Shown piece after piece: positions 22,155 to 34,516 of a stretch of 64,000 nucleotides of DNA. This stretch comes from Coenobita brevimanus (lineage: Eukaryota > Arthropoda > Malacostraca > Decapoda > Coenobitidae). The notes below the pieces were generated by a model. The model made no database searches. It saw only the letters and a list, made by a program, of their open reading frames with translations, and was not told the origin of the DNA. Numbering within the stretch: the stretch's first letter is position 1; each line of letters opens with the position of its first letter. The stretch lies in contig CM064690.1 in assembly GCA_032717465.1 (NCBI GenBank), positions 11,626,093 to 11,690,092 of the forward strand, written 5' to 3'. The position numbers were made by a program, and so were the translations under genes.

Positions 22155-22475
22155 CCTGCCTCATTCTGCTCTACTGCCTGTATGCCCGATTACTTCTCTA
22201 CCTGCCTTCCTGCTCATGCTTCCTACCCACCTGTTTGCCTGCCTACCTGCCTGCCTACTTGCATGCCCATTTTCTCTGTCAACCTGCCTGCTCATTCTGC
22301 TTACCTTCCTGTTACCTGTCTGCCCATCCTGCCTGCATACCTGCCTGCCCACCTACCTGTCCATTCTTTCTGCCTGCTACCTGCCTGCTCATTCTATCTA
22401 TTCATTTTGTCTGCATGCCTGCCCACCCATTGTCTCCTTGCCTGCTCATACTGCCTGCATGCTTTTCTCCCTACC
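22155..22475. repeat. CCTG/TGCC-rich degenerate minisatellite
   Basis: About 320 bp of imperfect CTGC(C)/CCTGCCT repeats. Both strands read as cysteine/leucine/proline- or arginine/glutamine-rich open frames that are repeat artefacts. The second copy (36343-36651) lacks 12 bp. Confidence 0.8.
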
Positions 22476-23837
22476 TTCACAGCCACTCCAGCCAATTGAC
22501 ACTGATGCAATACATTATAAAACTTTGTCCTTTTGCTTTTGTTTCCCATGGGCGGGCCCGTGGAATGTACAGTCGGCCACAGGAATAAGTACACACATTT
22601 TACCCGTAGGGTGTGTATCTAACCTGGTAACACCTGTGCTGTGCATCCAGACGGACGATGAAACTCTGCTCACCCACCAACCCTGCTGTTACCCCCCCAT
22701 CCCCACCTTCAACCATTCACTCCCACCCTCCCTAGTCATGCTTATGAAGTCAGTTTACCCACACTAAATTGGTATATATAGTCTGTATTATAACTGAAAC
22801 TATTCTGCTGTTTTATTGTCTCCATGGTGTCACCAACGTCTTTTTTGGACTGTAAAAATAATTAGTTGCTGTTAACGTCAAATTTTACGGCTTAGGCTTA
22901 GCTCCGATGTAATCAAGGGATTCAGTTATCTCCCAATAAAGGCGCTATCTGACAAAGCAAGGTAATGCAATACTACTACTAATACCGCTCTACAGTTCCC
23001 TTCGTAAAATCGCTTCACTATTCCAAACGTCTCTGAAGTGAGAAACAGTGACTATGATCATGCATCTATAAATACTTTGATATCAGCAACATACTATAAT
23101 ATTTGTCACTCATGCCACTGTTATCGTAGTGTCGGTAAAGGGAAAACTGAAAATGCTGTCACAGTGGACTACTGCTTTGCAACATTAAAGGTAATTGATA
23201 TGGCCTCACGGTAAATGAAATGTATGCTGTTACAGGTGGGTTCGCACCTAGCGAACAAAACAACTGCTGGCGAAAGCAGTGCATACTCCTTACTTTCTCT
23301 GAGTTCAACTACAGCTGACAACCAGTGGATCCATATCTCAAGTGGTTAGGCGTGTTTATTACAGTAGTTAGTGCTCCTCATCCGTCAACACATCAATGGA
23401 AGGCCTATTCGCTAGTTACTTGTTCCTGTTCGTTTAATAACTGTGGACCTCACGCTGGTGAAACATTCAGAACGCATAATCTAAGACAAATACAAGTTGT
23501 ATCCTTTATTTATATATCACGATCATACGTATTATAGGACGTCCAGTCCTGATATTAGTGCCATTCTTATCGTAGACACACAGGGCAATGTGTCAGCACC
23601 CAGGGTTTTAAAGGACACAGAACACAATTGCAAGATAGCTTTATTAGGCATATATATATATAATATGTAAAGTATACCCTAGAGCAACAAAATGATTTAT
23701 TAAATGAATGAATTCCCAGAACCAAACAATGGATAGTTAATAGAAAGCAAATAAAACCTTAGGCCCTACCCCATAGATATCATTATTTTACTCAGATGAG
23801 AGCCATCCAGCAGCCTCATAACCATCTCTCCCAACCG
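22476..23837. other. No gene seen
   Basis: Non-coding sequence; a short (AT)n is at 23650-23663. No terminal repeats of the neighbouring Tc1 element were recognised. Confidence 0.5.
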
Positions 23838-24745
<908 letters not shown>

Positions 24746-25984
24746 GGTTAGCTGTGGTCTGGCCCATGGTCCTGTTCTGTATCTCCCACCTCGACTCGGA
24801 TTGAGGATTCAAAGCATTTAATAGAGATATTGGTGGAAGTCAAGACGTGGAGGAGGGAAGGAGGAGAGGCTGGTATGGGAGGGGGGGGGCCATAAAACGA
24901 GAGGGAGAGAGGTGGAGGAGGGGGAGCGCAGTGAATAGTTACTACCATGAAAATAACATAAGATAATAAGAGGGTAAGGCTTTTACAATAGGCCTAAAAC
25001 CCTTTAGAGAAAATCCTTAACAGTATCTTTATACAATACCAACAACACACACACACATAAACTATCCCTGGTCTGCCGGAATTGATAAGGCAACACAAAC
25101 ATAATGCATTTTCATGAATATCATCCATGAGACGCATACCAAACATCTCTTATCTCTGTTTTCCGTTAAACTTTTATTTCCTCCTCTGCTTTTACTGGTA
25201 AAGATTAGGCTAGGGCAAAGGTAGGGGAGGGGAGGGACCCGTACGACAACTTCATTCCCGTTCGGCAGACAGCAGTTAATACCATGAGATATAATAATTA
25301 TGTTACTTATAATAATACAAGTCACTGGTTAAATAATCCTTACAAATTTGTTCATAACATATATGTATGAATAAAACAAATTGCAGATTTATTTAATTTA
25401 TTTCAGCACTTCTGCTACAGACAGTGTTACCAGATGTTTCACACACACGCGAAACGTAGGTGTTTACTTTTTCCGTGGCCGACTGTACACATGCTGGGGT
25501 ATGAAGGGAAGGACTATGATAAATCTGGTGAATGAAATGGTTAACGGGGTCGTTGCTAAGTAGGCACAAAATATACGTCGATATTTCGTCACAATTACAG
25601 TATATCACTGAAGTATGAATATATGTAGGACAAAAGTACTGTAGATATGAAATAACGCAGAAATAATAAGGCAAGGGACTGCAAGGGAGGTCGTTGCTTT
25701 GTGGGGACAAATAAAAGTTGAGATCTGTTTGCATGTGATTGAAATGTAAATGGCGTAAGAACTATATGGAATGAATAAAATATGGAATCGGACAAATGTG
25801 GGATCGTCATGCTGGAGCTCCACAGTGTACAGTAATGTATGTATTGTTGGAGTGGTAGCTCAGTGTTTATTTTGACTGTTTGGAGGAGTGTGCGAACAGT
25901 GACGGTGTTTTGGTGAGAACGGTGGACAGGCTAGGGGATCAGTCACATAATAACTCAGCGTGAGGCAAGGAGGCTCACTTAACA
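24746..25984. other. No gene seen
   Basis: Contains a purine-rich patch (24845-24935) with a G-run whose length differs between the duplicates (24883-24889 versus 39001-39011). No coding or RNA feature recognised. Confidence 0.5.
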
Positions 25985-27141
25985 GAGATGAATCCACCCT
26001 CTGACCTTAGAGAGGAGACTCTAATTCCATGCATTGCTGGGAGGACCATGGCAGCAAAGGTTGTGAGGCAAATTTAGTGGTTCCACGTCCGGAGGGTTTA
26101 GCCCTCGTGACTCGCCGGGACACGGGGGGAGGGGGATGTTTTCCTCAACTGTTCATCCATCGTGGTCCCCAACCTTGCCCTCTCTGTACCCTCTGTTGCT
26201 GCTGGCGAGGAGGTGGAGTTTGTCGTAGGGGAGGATGCCAAGGAACCTGCAGCTGCCTCTGGCACTGGCCCTGCAGGCCAGGCAGTGCAGGGCTCTCACC
26301 ACGCCGCACCGCCCTCCTCCGTCGTCGGTGTCGGCATCAGTCCCCACTTATTGCCCCTGCCACCTCTGCCTCTACCATCATCGCCATGTGTGTGGAGGTT
26401 GCCAAGGCCTTCTCAGGGGGAGATTGGCCAGCACCAGCCTGTCATCTTCCAGGCCAAGGGGCTTCCTGCCATCTCCATTCCCGAATCTTTTTCCTCCACA
26501 CTCGTGATGTAGAGGAGGCCTGGGAAGGAGGCCCCTCCTCGTCATCATCATCATCGTCATCCTGGGCCCTTATCAACCCTGACCTCCTTGGTCCTGTGGG
26601 TGCTGCAGCTGCAGTCCTCCACTCCCCAGACGAGGATCTAGCTGTCAGGGCATGCCATCTTGTGCCAGTCTGACTCTCAGCCCCTACCTGATGTTCCCAT
26701 GTAGGTTGGCGATGTTGAAGCCTCGTTGCCATCTGAGGTTTCTGCTCCTGGTGCCCCTGTGTATTCCATGGTGCCTCCTGCTGTGCCCCCTCCTCCATCA
26801 GTGGGGCAGGCATCAGGGAGTTCTAGGTCCTGTAGGTCGGCCCAGCAACTTTCCTGGGGCGACTTTGCTCCCGTCCCCAGCACAGCCTGGATGTTTTGGA
26901 GAACCAGCTGTGCCACTATGAGGGCTCGGCGGCAGTGGAGTCTGACGAGCTGGAGTTTGCGAAGGGGGACTTCCGGCAGGCCTTGCTCTCCTTCACCGAG
27001 CTGCGCCAGGGGTCCCTCCAGGCTGCTACTGTCTCAGAGGAGTGTCGTACCCTTTTCTACACCCTTGGGGCTTTGGAGTCGCCTCTCTCCGCTGGTCCTG
27101 GCTCCAACTCCAACTCTGACTCACGTGCCTCCATCATTTAG
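25985..27141 (+). pseudogene. Unidentified GC-rich degenerate ORF
   Basis: I do not recognise this. From an ATG at 25989 (MNPPSDLREE...) to a stop at about 27141 the sequence is clearly GC-richer than its surroundings. Protein-like segments are spread over all three frames. One is a Ser-rich acidic linker ('DVEEAWEGG' then nine Ser, about 26505-26560). Another is a Pro/Ala linker ('VYSMVPPAVPPPPSVG', about 26757-26805). The third is a soluble-looking last segment at 26896-27141 ('ENQLCHYEGSAAVESDELEFAKGDFRQ' region). Frame changes near 26050, 26500 and 26890 suggest an old gag/ORF1-like retroelement protein or a processed pseudogene. It directly precedes an RTE-like LINE fragment but is separated from it by (TCTA)n. 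Confidence 0.4.
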
Positions 27142-27215
27142 CCAGCCTTCAGCCACCAGTCTATCTGCCACTGCCTCTCTGGCCTCCTGCTCATGATTTG
27201 TGCCCTGCCTATATT

Positions 27216-27239
27216 ATCTATCTATCTATCTATCTATAT
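27216..27239. repeat. (TCTA)n microsatellite
   Basis: About six tetranucleotide units at the 5' edge of a LINE fragment. Confidence 0.9.
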
Positions 27240-28338
27240 GTATGGATATGGTGATGAGAGAAGTAAAAGCACGATTAACGGAGAGGGGGATGGCGTTGGT
27301 AATGAATGGTGATGGATGGAAAATCTCAAATTTGTGGTATGCTGATGATGCAGTGCTACTTGCAAATACCGGACAAGAACTTGGTAGACTCGTGCAGAGA
27401 TTTGCTGATGTCTGTGAGCATCGTGCCTTGAGAGTAAATGTAGAAAAGAGTAAAGTGATTGTTAATGAGAGAGACGGTGACTCCCAGTGCGATGTTACAG
27501 TGAATGGAGAGAGACTGGAATCGTGAGAGTTCAAATATCTGGATATAGTGAGATGTAAGAGAGAAAAATGTGCAAAAGAAGTGGAAAGCACAGCGACACA
27601 AGGGAGGAAAGTAGCTGGTGCAATGAAGGCAATGATAAGAAACAGAGGTTTGAGTGTTGCGGCTTCACGAGGCCAACTTTAACATATGGATGTGAGACTC
27701 TGATGTGGCATGAAAATGAAAAGTCATGAGTGAGAGTAGTGGAGATGGGACTGCTGAGGAATGTATCTGGAGTACAGAGAGTGGATAGGATACGAAATAA
27801 TGTGTATCACGAAATATGTGGAGTGAGGAAGTTTGTGGACACCAGAATAGAAGAGAGTGTACTGAGATGGTATGGTCATGTGGAAAGAATGGATGAAAAT
27901 AGTGGTGAAAAAGGTACATCTGAGAGAATCTAAAAGAGGGAGGAGGCGTGGTAGGCCAAGGAGAAGGTAGAGCGATATGGTGGATACGTGTATGAGGAAA
28001 AGGTTTGGAAGCTGGTGAGACCATGGGACTGACAAGAGATCGAGATGGCTGGATGAATATTGTGAGGAGAATTGCATGGTCAGGGATTTGGTACCCTTTT
28101 TTAACGTGACAGCATCCGGACTGACTCTATCGGATACGTTTATGTGAAGCTGCAGAAGGTGGTGAATGTTTTTGGCGTATCAGATGGGGCCAGGACACCG
28201 GGGGCTTGAATGGTGAGCACATGGAAATGAGGTCCATTGAATTGGGCAAATTTGGGCTGTCGGGACATTGCTACTCCCCACCCTGCCCTAGGTATAGGAA
28301 AGGAGGTCCAGATGATGATGATGATGATGATGATGATG
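27240..28338 (+). mobile_element. RTE-like LINE fragment with (GAT)n tail
   Basis: 5'-truncated just upstream of the RT catalytic box: 'DMVMREVKARL', 'LWYADDAVLLA' (YADD, about 27338-27349), 'LRVNVEKSKVIV'. A TGA at 27524-27526 ends the frame, and remnants follow ('RKVAGAMKAMIRNRGLSV', 'SVLRWYGHVERMDENSG'). A 3' UTR of about 400 bp ends in (GAT)n at 28311-28338. It is a different family from X and Y. The second copy is at 41359-42456. Confidence 0.75.
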
Positions 28339-28829
28339 TATATATGTATAGCCTATATCTATATGACTTTTTGCTTTTGTGTCTTGGGGTGTGTCTTGTA
28401 TATTTGAGTACCTTTTGTACTGACAATGGACGTTTTGACTTAATGGCCACATATGGCCGATGGCCATATATTCAAGAAAGAAGAAGTGGCTCACTCACCC
28501 AGGTGTTTACCCGAAGACTTGGGCCTGGCTATGCGGAGTTAACATGGGTCTTTCTGTCCAAGTGTGTCCACAATAAGGAATGATGTGATCTAAGAAGTGA
28601 ATCTGTGTGTATGTTTTATAGGACATATATTAAGTGTTTGTGATTATGTACATTGACTTTGTTAAAGTAGGTATGTGACTCGGTTCATATGTTTCATTAA
28701 TGGTAGCTGTTACTAGTACTCAGTGTTATATAACGTATGTTGTGGTTATAAGAGCTAGTAGCATTATTGCCCGTGTACTGACTGGGTTGAGGTAAAATGC
28801 CATACAAGTAACTGAGTATTATTTTTCAC
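28339..28829. other. No gene seen
   Basis: Non-coding; contains a short palindrome-like ATGGCCACATATGGCCGATGG patch near 28442. Nothing else recognised. Confidence 0.45.
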
Positions 28830-28999
28830 TTTTTTTTTTTTTTTTTTTGGTTCAAGAGGATCTGTCCGTTCTCCCCTTTGGGGCTAAGATGTGAATGAAT
28901 GTGTTTAAATGGATGAGTAAATGGAGAGTGTGTCGTCCTGTCTCGGCTACCTCCCATTCCTTGGGGGAAGCAGCCTAAGTATATAGATAGATAGATAGG
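28830..28999 (-). mobile_element. Short interspersed element with A-tail
   Basis: On the minus strand the element begins at a (CTAT)n run (28999-28981), has a body of about 130 bp, and ends in about 19 A (28848-28830). Pol III boxes were not recognised, so it may be the 3' part of a longer SINE or LINE. The second copy is at 42948-43117. Confidence 0.5.
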
Positions 29000-29423
29000 T
29001 TCAAGATGAAGGAAAAGTACTGTACCATGTTATTAGTTTATGGTGCAGAGGTAGTACATGTTTTCGGCATACAAACTAGCAAAGGTGAATAAATTCCAGT
29101 TCTTGTGATCAGAGAGGGACTAAGATGGGACTGTTGTGATGTGGTTATGTTTGGTTAGACTCAGGCGCAATAGTGGAGTATGGTTGTGACGCAGGCAGGT
29201 TATGGAATGCCAGCTTTCTGTGCGACAGCATGATTTACAAGGTAAACCGACGTTCGCTGGGTCACATACAAGTGTGAGAAATGAATAGTAATTCGAAAAG
29301 CAGATATTAACTATTCAGACACAGTACATAGTTCGAAAAGCTGCAGTGGTTATAAGATTTATCTGAATTATGATATATTAATTGCTATTGGTGCATATTG
29401 ATGTCCATAGTTCTTTACTTAGA

Positions 29424-29441
29424 TATATATATATATATATA

Positions 29442-29473
<32 letters not shown>
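29424..29473. repeat. (AT)n microsatellite
   Basis: About 50 bp, interrupted, in unit 1. The same site in unit 2 (43540-43618) is about 80 bp. Confidence 0.95.
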
Positions 29474-29480
<7 letters not shown>

Positions 29481-30075
29481 TGTGACATTCCAATGCTAAG
29501 ATAGTAAAAAAACTAAAAGGATTTTAAAAGTAACATTACTGATAAAACATACACTAAAATATACCCTATACTGATAAAATGTGCTTTTAAGATACGATTT
29601 TTATTTTTAAAGTGATATTTTAGTGTTTAAATATATGAAGAGCAATGTTTAAATAAAGGAAAAGTCTCTGATATTTTTGGCATATGTTCTCGTGTTTTGT
29701 TTCAACTACATCGTACTCTTCCACTTAACTTGGCCCAAATATTATTGACAGAATGACAGTACTATGCCCCTACATCATGTCCATAGAACTTCTTGATGTA
29801 TGGTATGATCTAACTTTAATATGTTGTCACACCTCAGTAATGTAGATGGAGAGATGACAATTTTAGGTCAGGCTAAAAAAACAAAAAAAGTAGGACATGC
29901 ACGCGGACAATCGCATTTACACAATCAGATCAGGAAAACAAAAATACAAATCTTGAACAACATACATCAAAAGATGATGGGGGACTGCTGTCGCAATATG
30001 GTGGGTGGTGTTAAGATTCGGAAAAAAATGTGAAAAAGATAATAAGCTGTTATTAAGGTCGAACCATACAGAAAA

Positions 30076-30079
<4 letters not shown>
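29474..30079. other. No gene seen
   Basis: AT-rich non-coding sequence. Confidence 0.45.
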
Positions 30080-30116
<37 letters not shown>

Positions 30117-30117
30117 G

Positions 30118-30152
<35 letters not shown>
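30080..30152. repeat. (GT)n(GA)n compound microsatellite
   Basis: About 18 GT and 15 GA units here. Unit 2 (44224-44328) has about 30 GT and 19 GA units. Confidence 0.95.
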
Positions 30153-30155
<3 letters not shown>

Positions 30156-30362
30156 GAAATATCAGCTAATGAGGTATTTGGTGGATCCTGTGTTCTTAAA
30201 AGTTCACAACTCATCATGACATTTCACGCAGACGTGTGTCAGTGTATTCTAGTTGTGTAAGGGTTCATACTCATTACTCACCATAACAGTCTGAACGGAA
30301 TTATGTCAGTGTACGATTTTTGTGTAGAAACCATCCTGCACTTTCCTTTGAGTGTGTGTGTG

Positions 30363-30702
30363 TTTTTTTTTTTTTTATGTGTCCGACTCTGGGCATAGGC
30401 TTCACAGCCTGCTATCAAGGCCCAGCAGTCCTCCTACATACCATACACCTCTACATGTCACCACTTGGGAGCTAACACCCACCGTCTATATTGAATACAT
30501 GCTAGGGCTGTCTCATACAGGACTGGTGTATTGGTATTAGCGGGGGTATTTTTACGACATGTCGGCGGGTTTTCTGGTAGATCAGTAAAACCTGATTTAA
30601 TGAAATTCAAATCCCTAAACTGTTCCCTGCCCCAGCCAGGATTTGAACCTTGGTCCGTTAGGAATGCAGGCCGCCTCTCTACCGATTGAGCCACCGCCTC
30701 CC
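30363..30702 (-). mobile_element. tRNA-derived SINE (type 3), about 340 bp
   Basis: Minus strand. The head begins GGAGGCGGTGGCTCAATCGG, with box A at 30693-30682 (TGGCTCAATCGG) and box B GGTTCAAATCC at 30649-30639. A conserved body of about 265 bp ends GTCGGACACATAA plus oligo(A) (30376-30363). The same element is at 44540-44874 (duplicate) and, as an independent insertion, at 50326-50648 on the + strand. The small open frame across it ('MAQSVERRPAFL...') is the translated tRNA head and not a protein gene. Confidence 0.85.
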
Positions 30703-31068
30703 CTTGGCAGTCATTACTTGATTGAATGTATTCTCATGCTCTCTAAGTTATGTCTCTAGCATTTGTTTATTTATTATTTTTAAGTGAGATACTGCTGACA
30801 TTCGAACGAAACTTGCTATTACTCTGCAACCTACCAATATTCTCCATAAGAACTATTAGTGAATGTAAGATAATTAGATTAAAGAGTGAATGCAAGTAGT
30901 ATCAAAGAAAAAAATGGCTTTCACAAGGAAATAAAATGAAAATAAATAACTGTGGGTAACAAGAAGCTAAAACATTGAAAGAGACGTGCCGCCCATGCCC
31001 TACCACTTCCCACAATATGATTGCTCAAACCAGCCCCCACCATTCTCCCGTCTCTTACAAGCTCCGCC

Positions 31069-31069
<1 letters not shown>
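30703..31069. other. No gene seen
   Basis: AT-rich non-coding sequence between a SINE and a CT-rich block. Confidence 0.45.
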
Positions 31070-31111
<42 letters not shown>

Positions 31112-31535
31112 GTCGACACTTCGTTCACCTTGCGTCGTCTCCTCTATGTACAATGTCCTTCAGTTTCCATCTTCTTCCTCTCTTTTAGCCTCAACCCTAT
31201 CTTCGTCTTTCATCCTCGTCTTCCTCTGTCTCTCTTTCTTCATCTTCCATCCTCTTCGTCTCCTTCTCGTCCTCCGTCTGTCTTTTCTCCTCACTTCTCC
31301 ATAAACAATTTGGACTAGCCACTCCCTGTCTCGCCTCTGCTTGCTCCTTGTCCTCTCTCTTTCTTCCTCGTTATCTCTTTCCTCTTTTCTTTTATTTACC
31401 TCATCCCTTTTTCTCTTCTTATCTTCCTAGTTTCATTTTTTTGTCCCTCTCCTTCTCTTTGGTCCCTTCCTGTCTTCATATCCTCCCTTCTTCCCTTCTT
31501 CTCTTCATTTGTTCTTTTTTTCCCATTATCTCTCA

Positions 31536-31590
<55 letters not shown>
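31070..31590. repeat. Pyrimidine-rich block with (CT)n and (CA)n
   Basis: (CT)n at 31073-31108, C/T-rich sequence to about 31530, then (CA)n at 31541-31590. Open frames here are composition artefacts. Confidence 0.8.
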
Positions 31591-31591
<1 letters not shown>

Positions 31592-31920
31592 CCGTGGTGT
31601 TGACACATTTCCCTTTTCCCGCTACTAGGGTGCCAAACTGCAACCAGATGTACAGTATCTACATTTGGGATGCCGATGATGAATGGATTAGCACATCCAG
31701 CTCGCAAGTGACTGAACCACAGATCGATTTTCGAGGTGGTCAGATTCTTGTTCATCCAGCCGTATAATTTGGGACCTGAATGTAACACAGAGTTGCGGGT
31801 TGTGTTCCAAGGAAGACTGTGAATTACGTTATGGTTCTGCATTGTATATAATGTAACAACTCTAGAAAATATTAATTACTTGTTTTGAGACGTTACTTTT
31901 GGGTATAACTGGTGGGCAAA

Positions 31921-32045
31921 GACAGCAGAGTGTTTGGAGGCCGGGGTTGGCGGGTACGTTGTGAGGCGGTGTTGGGGCGTGTGTGCGTGTGGCAGCACAT
32001 CAGTAGCTTCCCGGCAGTGGACCAGCTCTGACTCCGCTCTTACAC
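31921..32045 (+). promoter_or_regulatory. Candidate 5' UTR exon/promoter region of the methyltransferase gene (copy 1)
   Basis: A G/C- and CpG-richer island in AT-rich DNA. It has an arthropod-type initiator TCAGT at 32000-32004 and a donor-like GTATGT at 32046. It lies 348 bases before a strong acceptor (ccgtccgtttcag, ending at 32393) that precedes the start codon. No coding potential. This is inference from position and composition; transcript evidence would be needed. Confidence 0.35.
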
Positions 32046-32409
32046 GTATGTTCATTCACTTTTTAGTGTCTGACTTCTTCCACTTGTTAATTTCAGTCAG
32101 CTATTATATCACATGCTTTACGTCATTAATTTTGCGAGAGGCTAGGAAATGGATTACATAATGTTTTGTGTAATGTTTGAGGATAATGAAGGGTAATGCA
32201 TTAATACTAAGTCCCTAAATCCTAGCTGACTGTAATTAACGGGATTGAGTAATATATTGGATACTTTCTCAACAAAATAGCTCGTGTGCTTCTAGAACAT
32301 GGAATGAAGTATTTAACAAAAACTTACACTTTTCAATGACACCTGTACATCTCTAGGCAACAAATAAAGCTTTCTACTTTCCGTCCGTTTCAGCTGAATT
32401 GTACTGAAA

Positions 32410-32523
32410 ATGAATGAATTAGCGTTTGCCAACCCAGAGATTGTGAAGTACTACGTCAAATTCCGACCCTCTCCCCCTGCCAATCTTGCCAAGGCTGTTG
32501 TGGAGTACCTCAGGCAGGGGCAG
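32410..32523 (+). CDS. SAM-dependent methyltransferase, first coding exon, copy 1
   Basis: The ATG at 32410 follows a 16-base leader after an acceptor at 32393. It opens 38 codons (MNELAFANPEIVKYYVKFRP...) and ends at a consensus donor GTAAGA at 32524, phase 0. The sequence resembles the N-terminus of class I methyltransferases of the DDB_G0268948-like/Methyltransf_11 group ('...Y.KFRP..P..L...V..YL'), which precedes motif I. It joins in phase to exon 2 at 61453 ('...LRQGQ|DEGDINMKLCVDVG'). The exon is duplicated identically at 46589-46702. Copy 1 lies 28.9 kb from exon 2 and must skip copy 2 to be productive. Confidence 0.7.
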
Positions 32524-32639
32524 GTAAGACAAGCAAACGAGTATTTATTCCAAAGGACCGTAACCCGTTCAAATGGAAGAAACTTTACGCACATATTTAA
32601 GTTTCTTTTCTTTTTTATTATGATCCAGATACTTATAGA

Positions 32640-33904
32640 GAGTTAGAGAGGAAACGGAGAAATTAGTTGGAGAGGAGCGGGGAGGCTTTGGGAAGGGAGG
32701 GGGTTGTGTAGATCAGATATTCATGCTTAGATCTTTAGTGGAGGAGTTTCTAGAGAAGGGAAAGAAGTTGTATGCGGCTTTCATGGATTTGGAGAAAGCA
32801 TGTGACAGGGTGGATAGACAAGGATTGTGGAAAGTGTTAAGAATATATGGAGTAGATGGGAAGTTGTTGAATGCTGTGAAGAGTATGTACGATGGTGCGA
32901 AGGCTGCAGTGCGTGTGGATGGTGAACTAAGTGAATTTTTCTCTTTGAAAGTTGGGTTGAAACAGGGATGTGTCATGTCTCCATGGTTGTTCAATCTGTA
33001 CATGGATGGGGGTAATAAAAGAGGTACAAGGTAGGGTAGTGGATGTTGGAGTGGCCCTGGTGAGAGAGGATAGTGTTTGGAAACTCCCTGTACTGTTGTT
33101 TGCAGATGATACTGTGTTGTTGAATGAAGACGAAGGGGAGCTGCAAGGCTTGGTGGATGAGTTTGAGAGAGTGTGTAAGAAACGGAATCTAAAGGTGAAT
33201 GTAGGGAAGAGTAAAGTGATGGTCTTTGAGAGACGTGAAGTTAGTGAATGTACAGCGAGGTTGGATGGTGAGGAATTGGAAAATGTGAGTACGTTTAAGT
33301 ACTTGGGTAGTGTGATGAGTAAGGATGGAGGTTTGGAGGGTGAAGTGCTTGAAAGGGTACAGCAGGGAAGAAAGGTTGCTGGTTCTTTGAAAGCAGTGAT
33401 AAGAAACAGGGAAGTGAGCATGGAAGTGAAAAAGTTACTACATGACAGTATTGTGATACCAACTCTAACGTACGGAAGTGAAGCTTGGACATTGCTGGAA
33501 GGACACAAGTCAAGAGTGAGAGCAGTGGAAATGAGTTATTTAAGAGGAGTCTGTGGAGTCACGTGGAGAGAGGCTGACGAATGAGAATATAAAGGAGCGT
33601 TGTGGTGTTGATGTGGATGTGATAGGAAGCGTTATGAGGAACACACTGAGGTGGTTTGGCCATGTGGAGAGGATGGAGGGTGAAAGACTGACAAAGAGAG
33701 TGTATGTGAGTGAGGTGGAGGGGGGAAGAGGGAGGGGGAGGCCGAGGATGAGATGGAGGGATTGGGTGGAGAGGTATATGAGAGAGGGGGATGTGAGTTG
33801 GGAGCAGGGGAGTGAAATGGCGGGGGACAGGGCAACTTGGAGGTGATTTGTTTGTGGCCACCCCAAACGGGATTTAGGCGTCTGGCAATAGATAGACAGA
33901 TAGA
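32640..33904 (+). mobile_element. RTE-like LINE, family Y, in the methyltransferase intron
   Basis: 5'-truncated at the RT start. Visible parts: 'FLEKGKKLYAAFMDLEKACDRVDRQGLW' region, 'KQGCVMSPWLFNLYMDG', the catalytic LLFADDTVLL (about 33097-33126), 'NVGKSKVMVFERR', 'FKYLGSVMSKDGG', 'LTYGSEAWTL' and 'LRWFGHVERM', then a (GATA)-type tail at 33887-33904. One extra G near 33009 and a shift near 33573 break the frame, which otherwise is well preserved. It lies about 115 bases downstream of the exon 1 donor, in sense orientation. The second copy is at 46819-48083. Confidence 0.85.
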
Positions 33905-34072
33905 TGTTTCGCCCGATATCGATCCACTTCATGAAGTTGTATCTTCAGTGTACATACAATATCAAAAAAATTCTTAGCACAAACAATAAGAAGAAGTACA
34001 AAAAATGGCTATAAGCTTGTTAATTTTATTCCTAAAAAATCTACAAAAGACAGTTAAATTGAAGCTCCTTTC

Positions 34073-34516
34073 ATTTCGAGATGGCGAGTCCCATCGCGTT
34101 TAAAAACTGGATGTCATGGACATAGGGAAAAACAGAATTAGGAAAATAGATCCAGAGATGACCTATTGCACACATGAATGAGAGTATCGGTTAACTCTTT
34201 CATCACGAACATGGATAGGCAAGAGGTAAGAGTGTGCTGGTAGACAGGTGCTGCAAGAAAGCTGCAATGAAGGAGGCATGCAAGCAGACACTTCAGTCCA
34301 TCAGTGACCATTGATGTGGTGATAGTAAGAAAAAAAAAAGTGCAGCGAGAAGAAGGTTAAAAGAAGTCAGTAGGAGAGGATGGGGGAAGTTAATCAGACG
34401 AAAAATATTTGACTCCACCCTTCGTAGAAGAGCTGTGTGAAGACTCCCCCTCTCCTTCGCCCCAGATGAATACAATACTCCACACCAGGGCAAATAAACC
34501 CCGGTACAGTCAACAG
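34073..34516 (-). mobile_element. Family-X LINE copy D, truncated by the duplication junction
   Basis: An old, diverged minus-strand family-X 3' portion. The segment 34493-34293 still reads 'GSLHTALLRRVESNIFRLINF', the counterpart of the 'GSPHTALLSRVESKAFRLI' of copy B. In unit 2 the same insertion continues past the breakpoint (48251-48950), so the intact form is there. Confidence 0.75.
34512..34516. other. Junction of the tandem duplication (AACAG microhomology)
   Basis: To the left the sequence is LINE copy D (minus strand, '...ggtacagtc'). To the right it is LINE copy B (plus strand, 'tggtgttcctcagg...'). The five bases AACAG belong to both. There is no N run at the join. Confidence 0.9.

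Noticed and set aside
22070..22767. Cys/Leu/Pro-rich open frames (and their copies at 36258-36943)
   Set aside because: They follow the CCTG/TGCC minisatellite, and the 12-bp difference between copies fits repeat slippage.
26153..26916. Minus-strand open frames opposite the GC-rich region, including a poly-Asp stretch
   Set aside because: They mirror a (TCA)n/Ser-rich stretch on the + strand, and stops are rare simply because the region is GC-rich.
28206..28583. Frame with an Asp run
   Set aside because: The run comes from the (GAT)n tail of an RTE-like LINE.
30458..30694. 'MAQSVERRPAFL...' small protein (also 44631-44867)
   Set aside because: It is the translated tRNA-like head of a SINE, a known source of false gene predictions.
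30638..30702. Possible real tRNA gene on the minus strand
   Set aside because: The Pol III boxes are good, but the arms do not fold as a complete cloverleaf by eye and the sequence runs directly into a repeated SINE body.
31600..31790. Possible exon in 'TRVPNCNQMYSIYIWDADDEWI...'
   Set aside because: No consistent splice sites or homology. The preceding (CA)n and the tRNA-like features of the reverse strand suggest an old repeat.
32713..34000. Ser/Pro/Thr-rich open frames on the minus strand opposite the family-Y LINE (also at 47105-48110)
   Set aside because: Antisense shadows of the reverse transcriptase frame.
34512..34516. Homologous recombination between LINE copies as the cause of the tandem duplication
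   Set aside because: The two LINE copies at the breakpoints are in opposite orientation and broken at different positions, so only five bases are shared.
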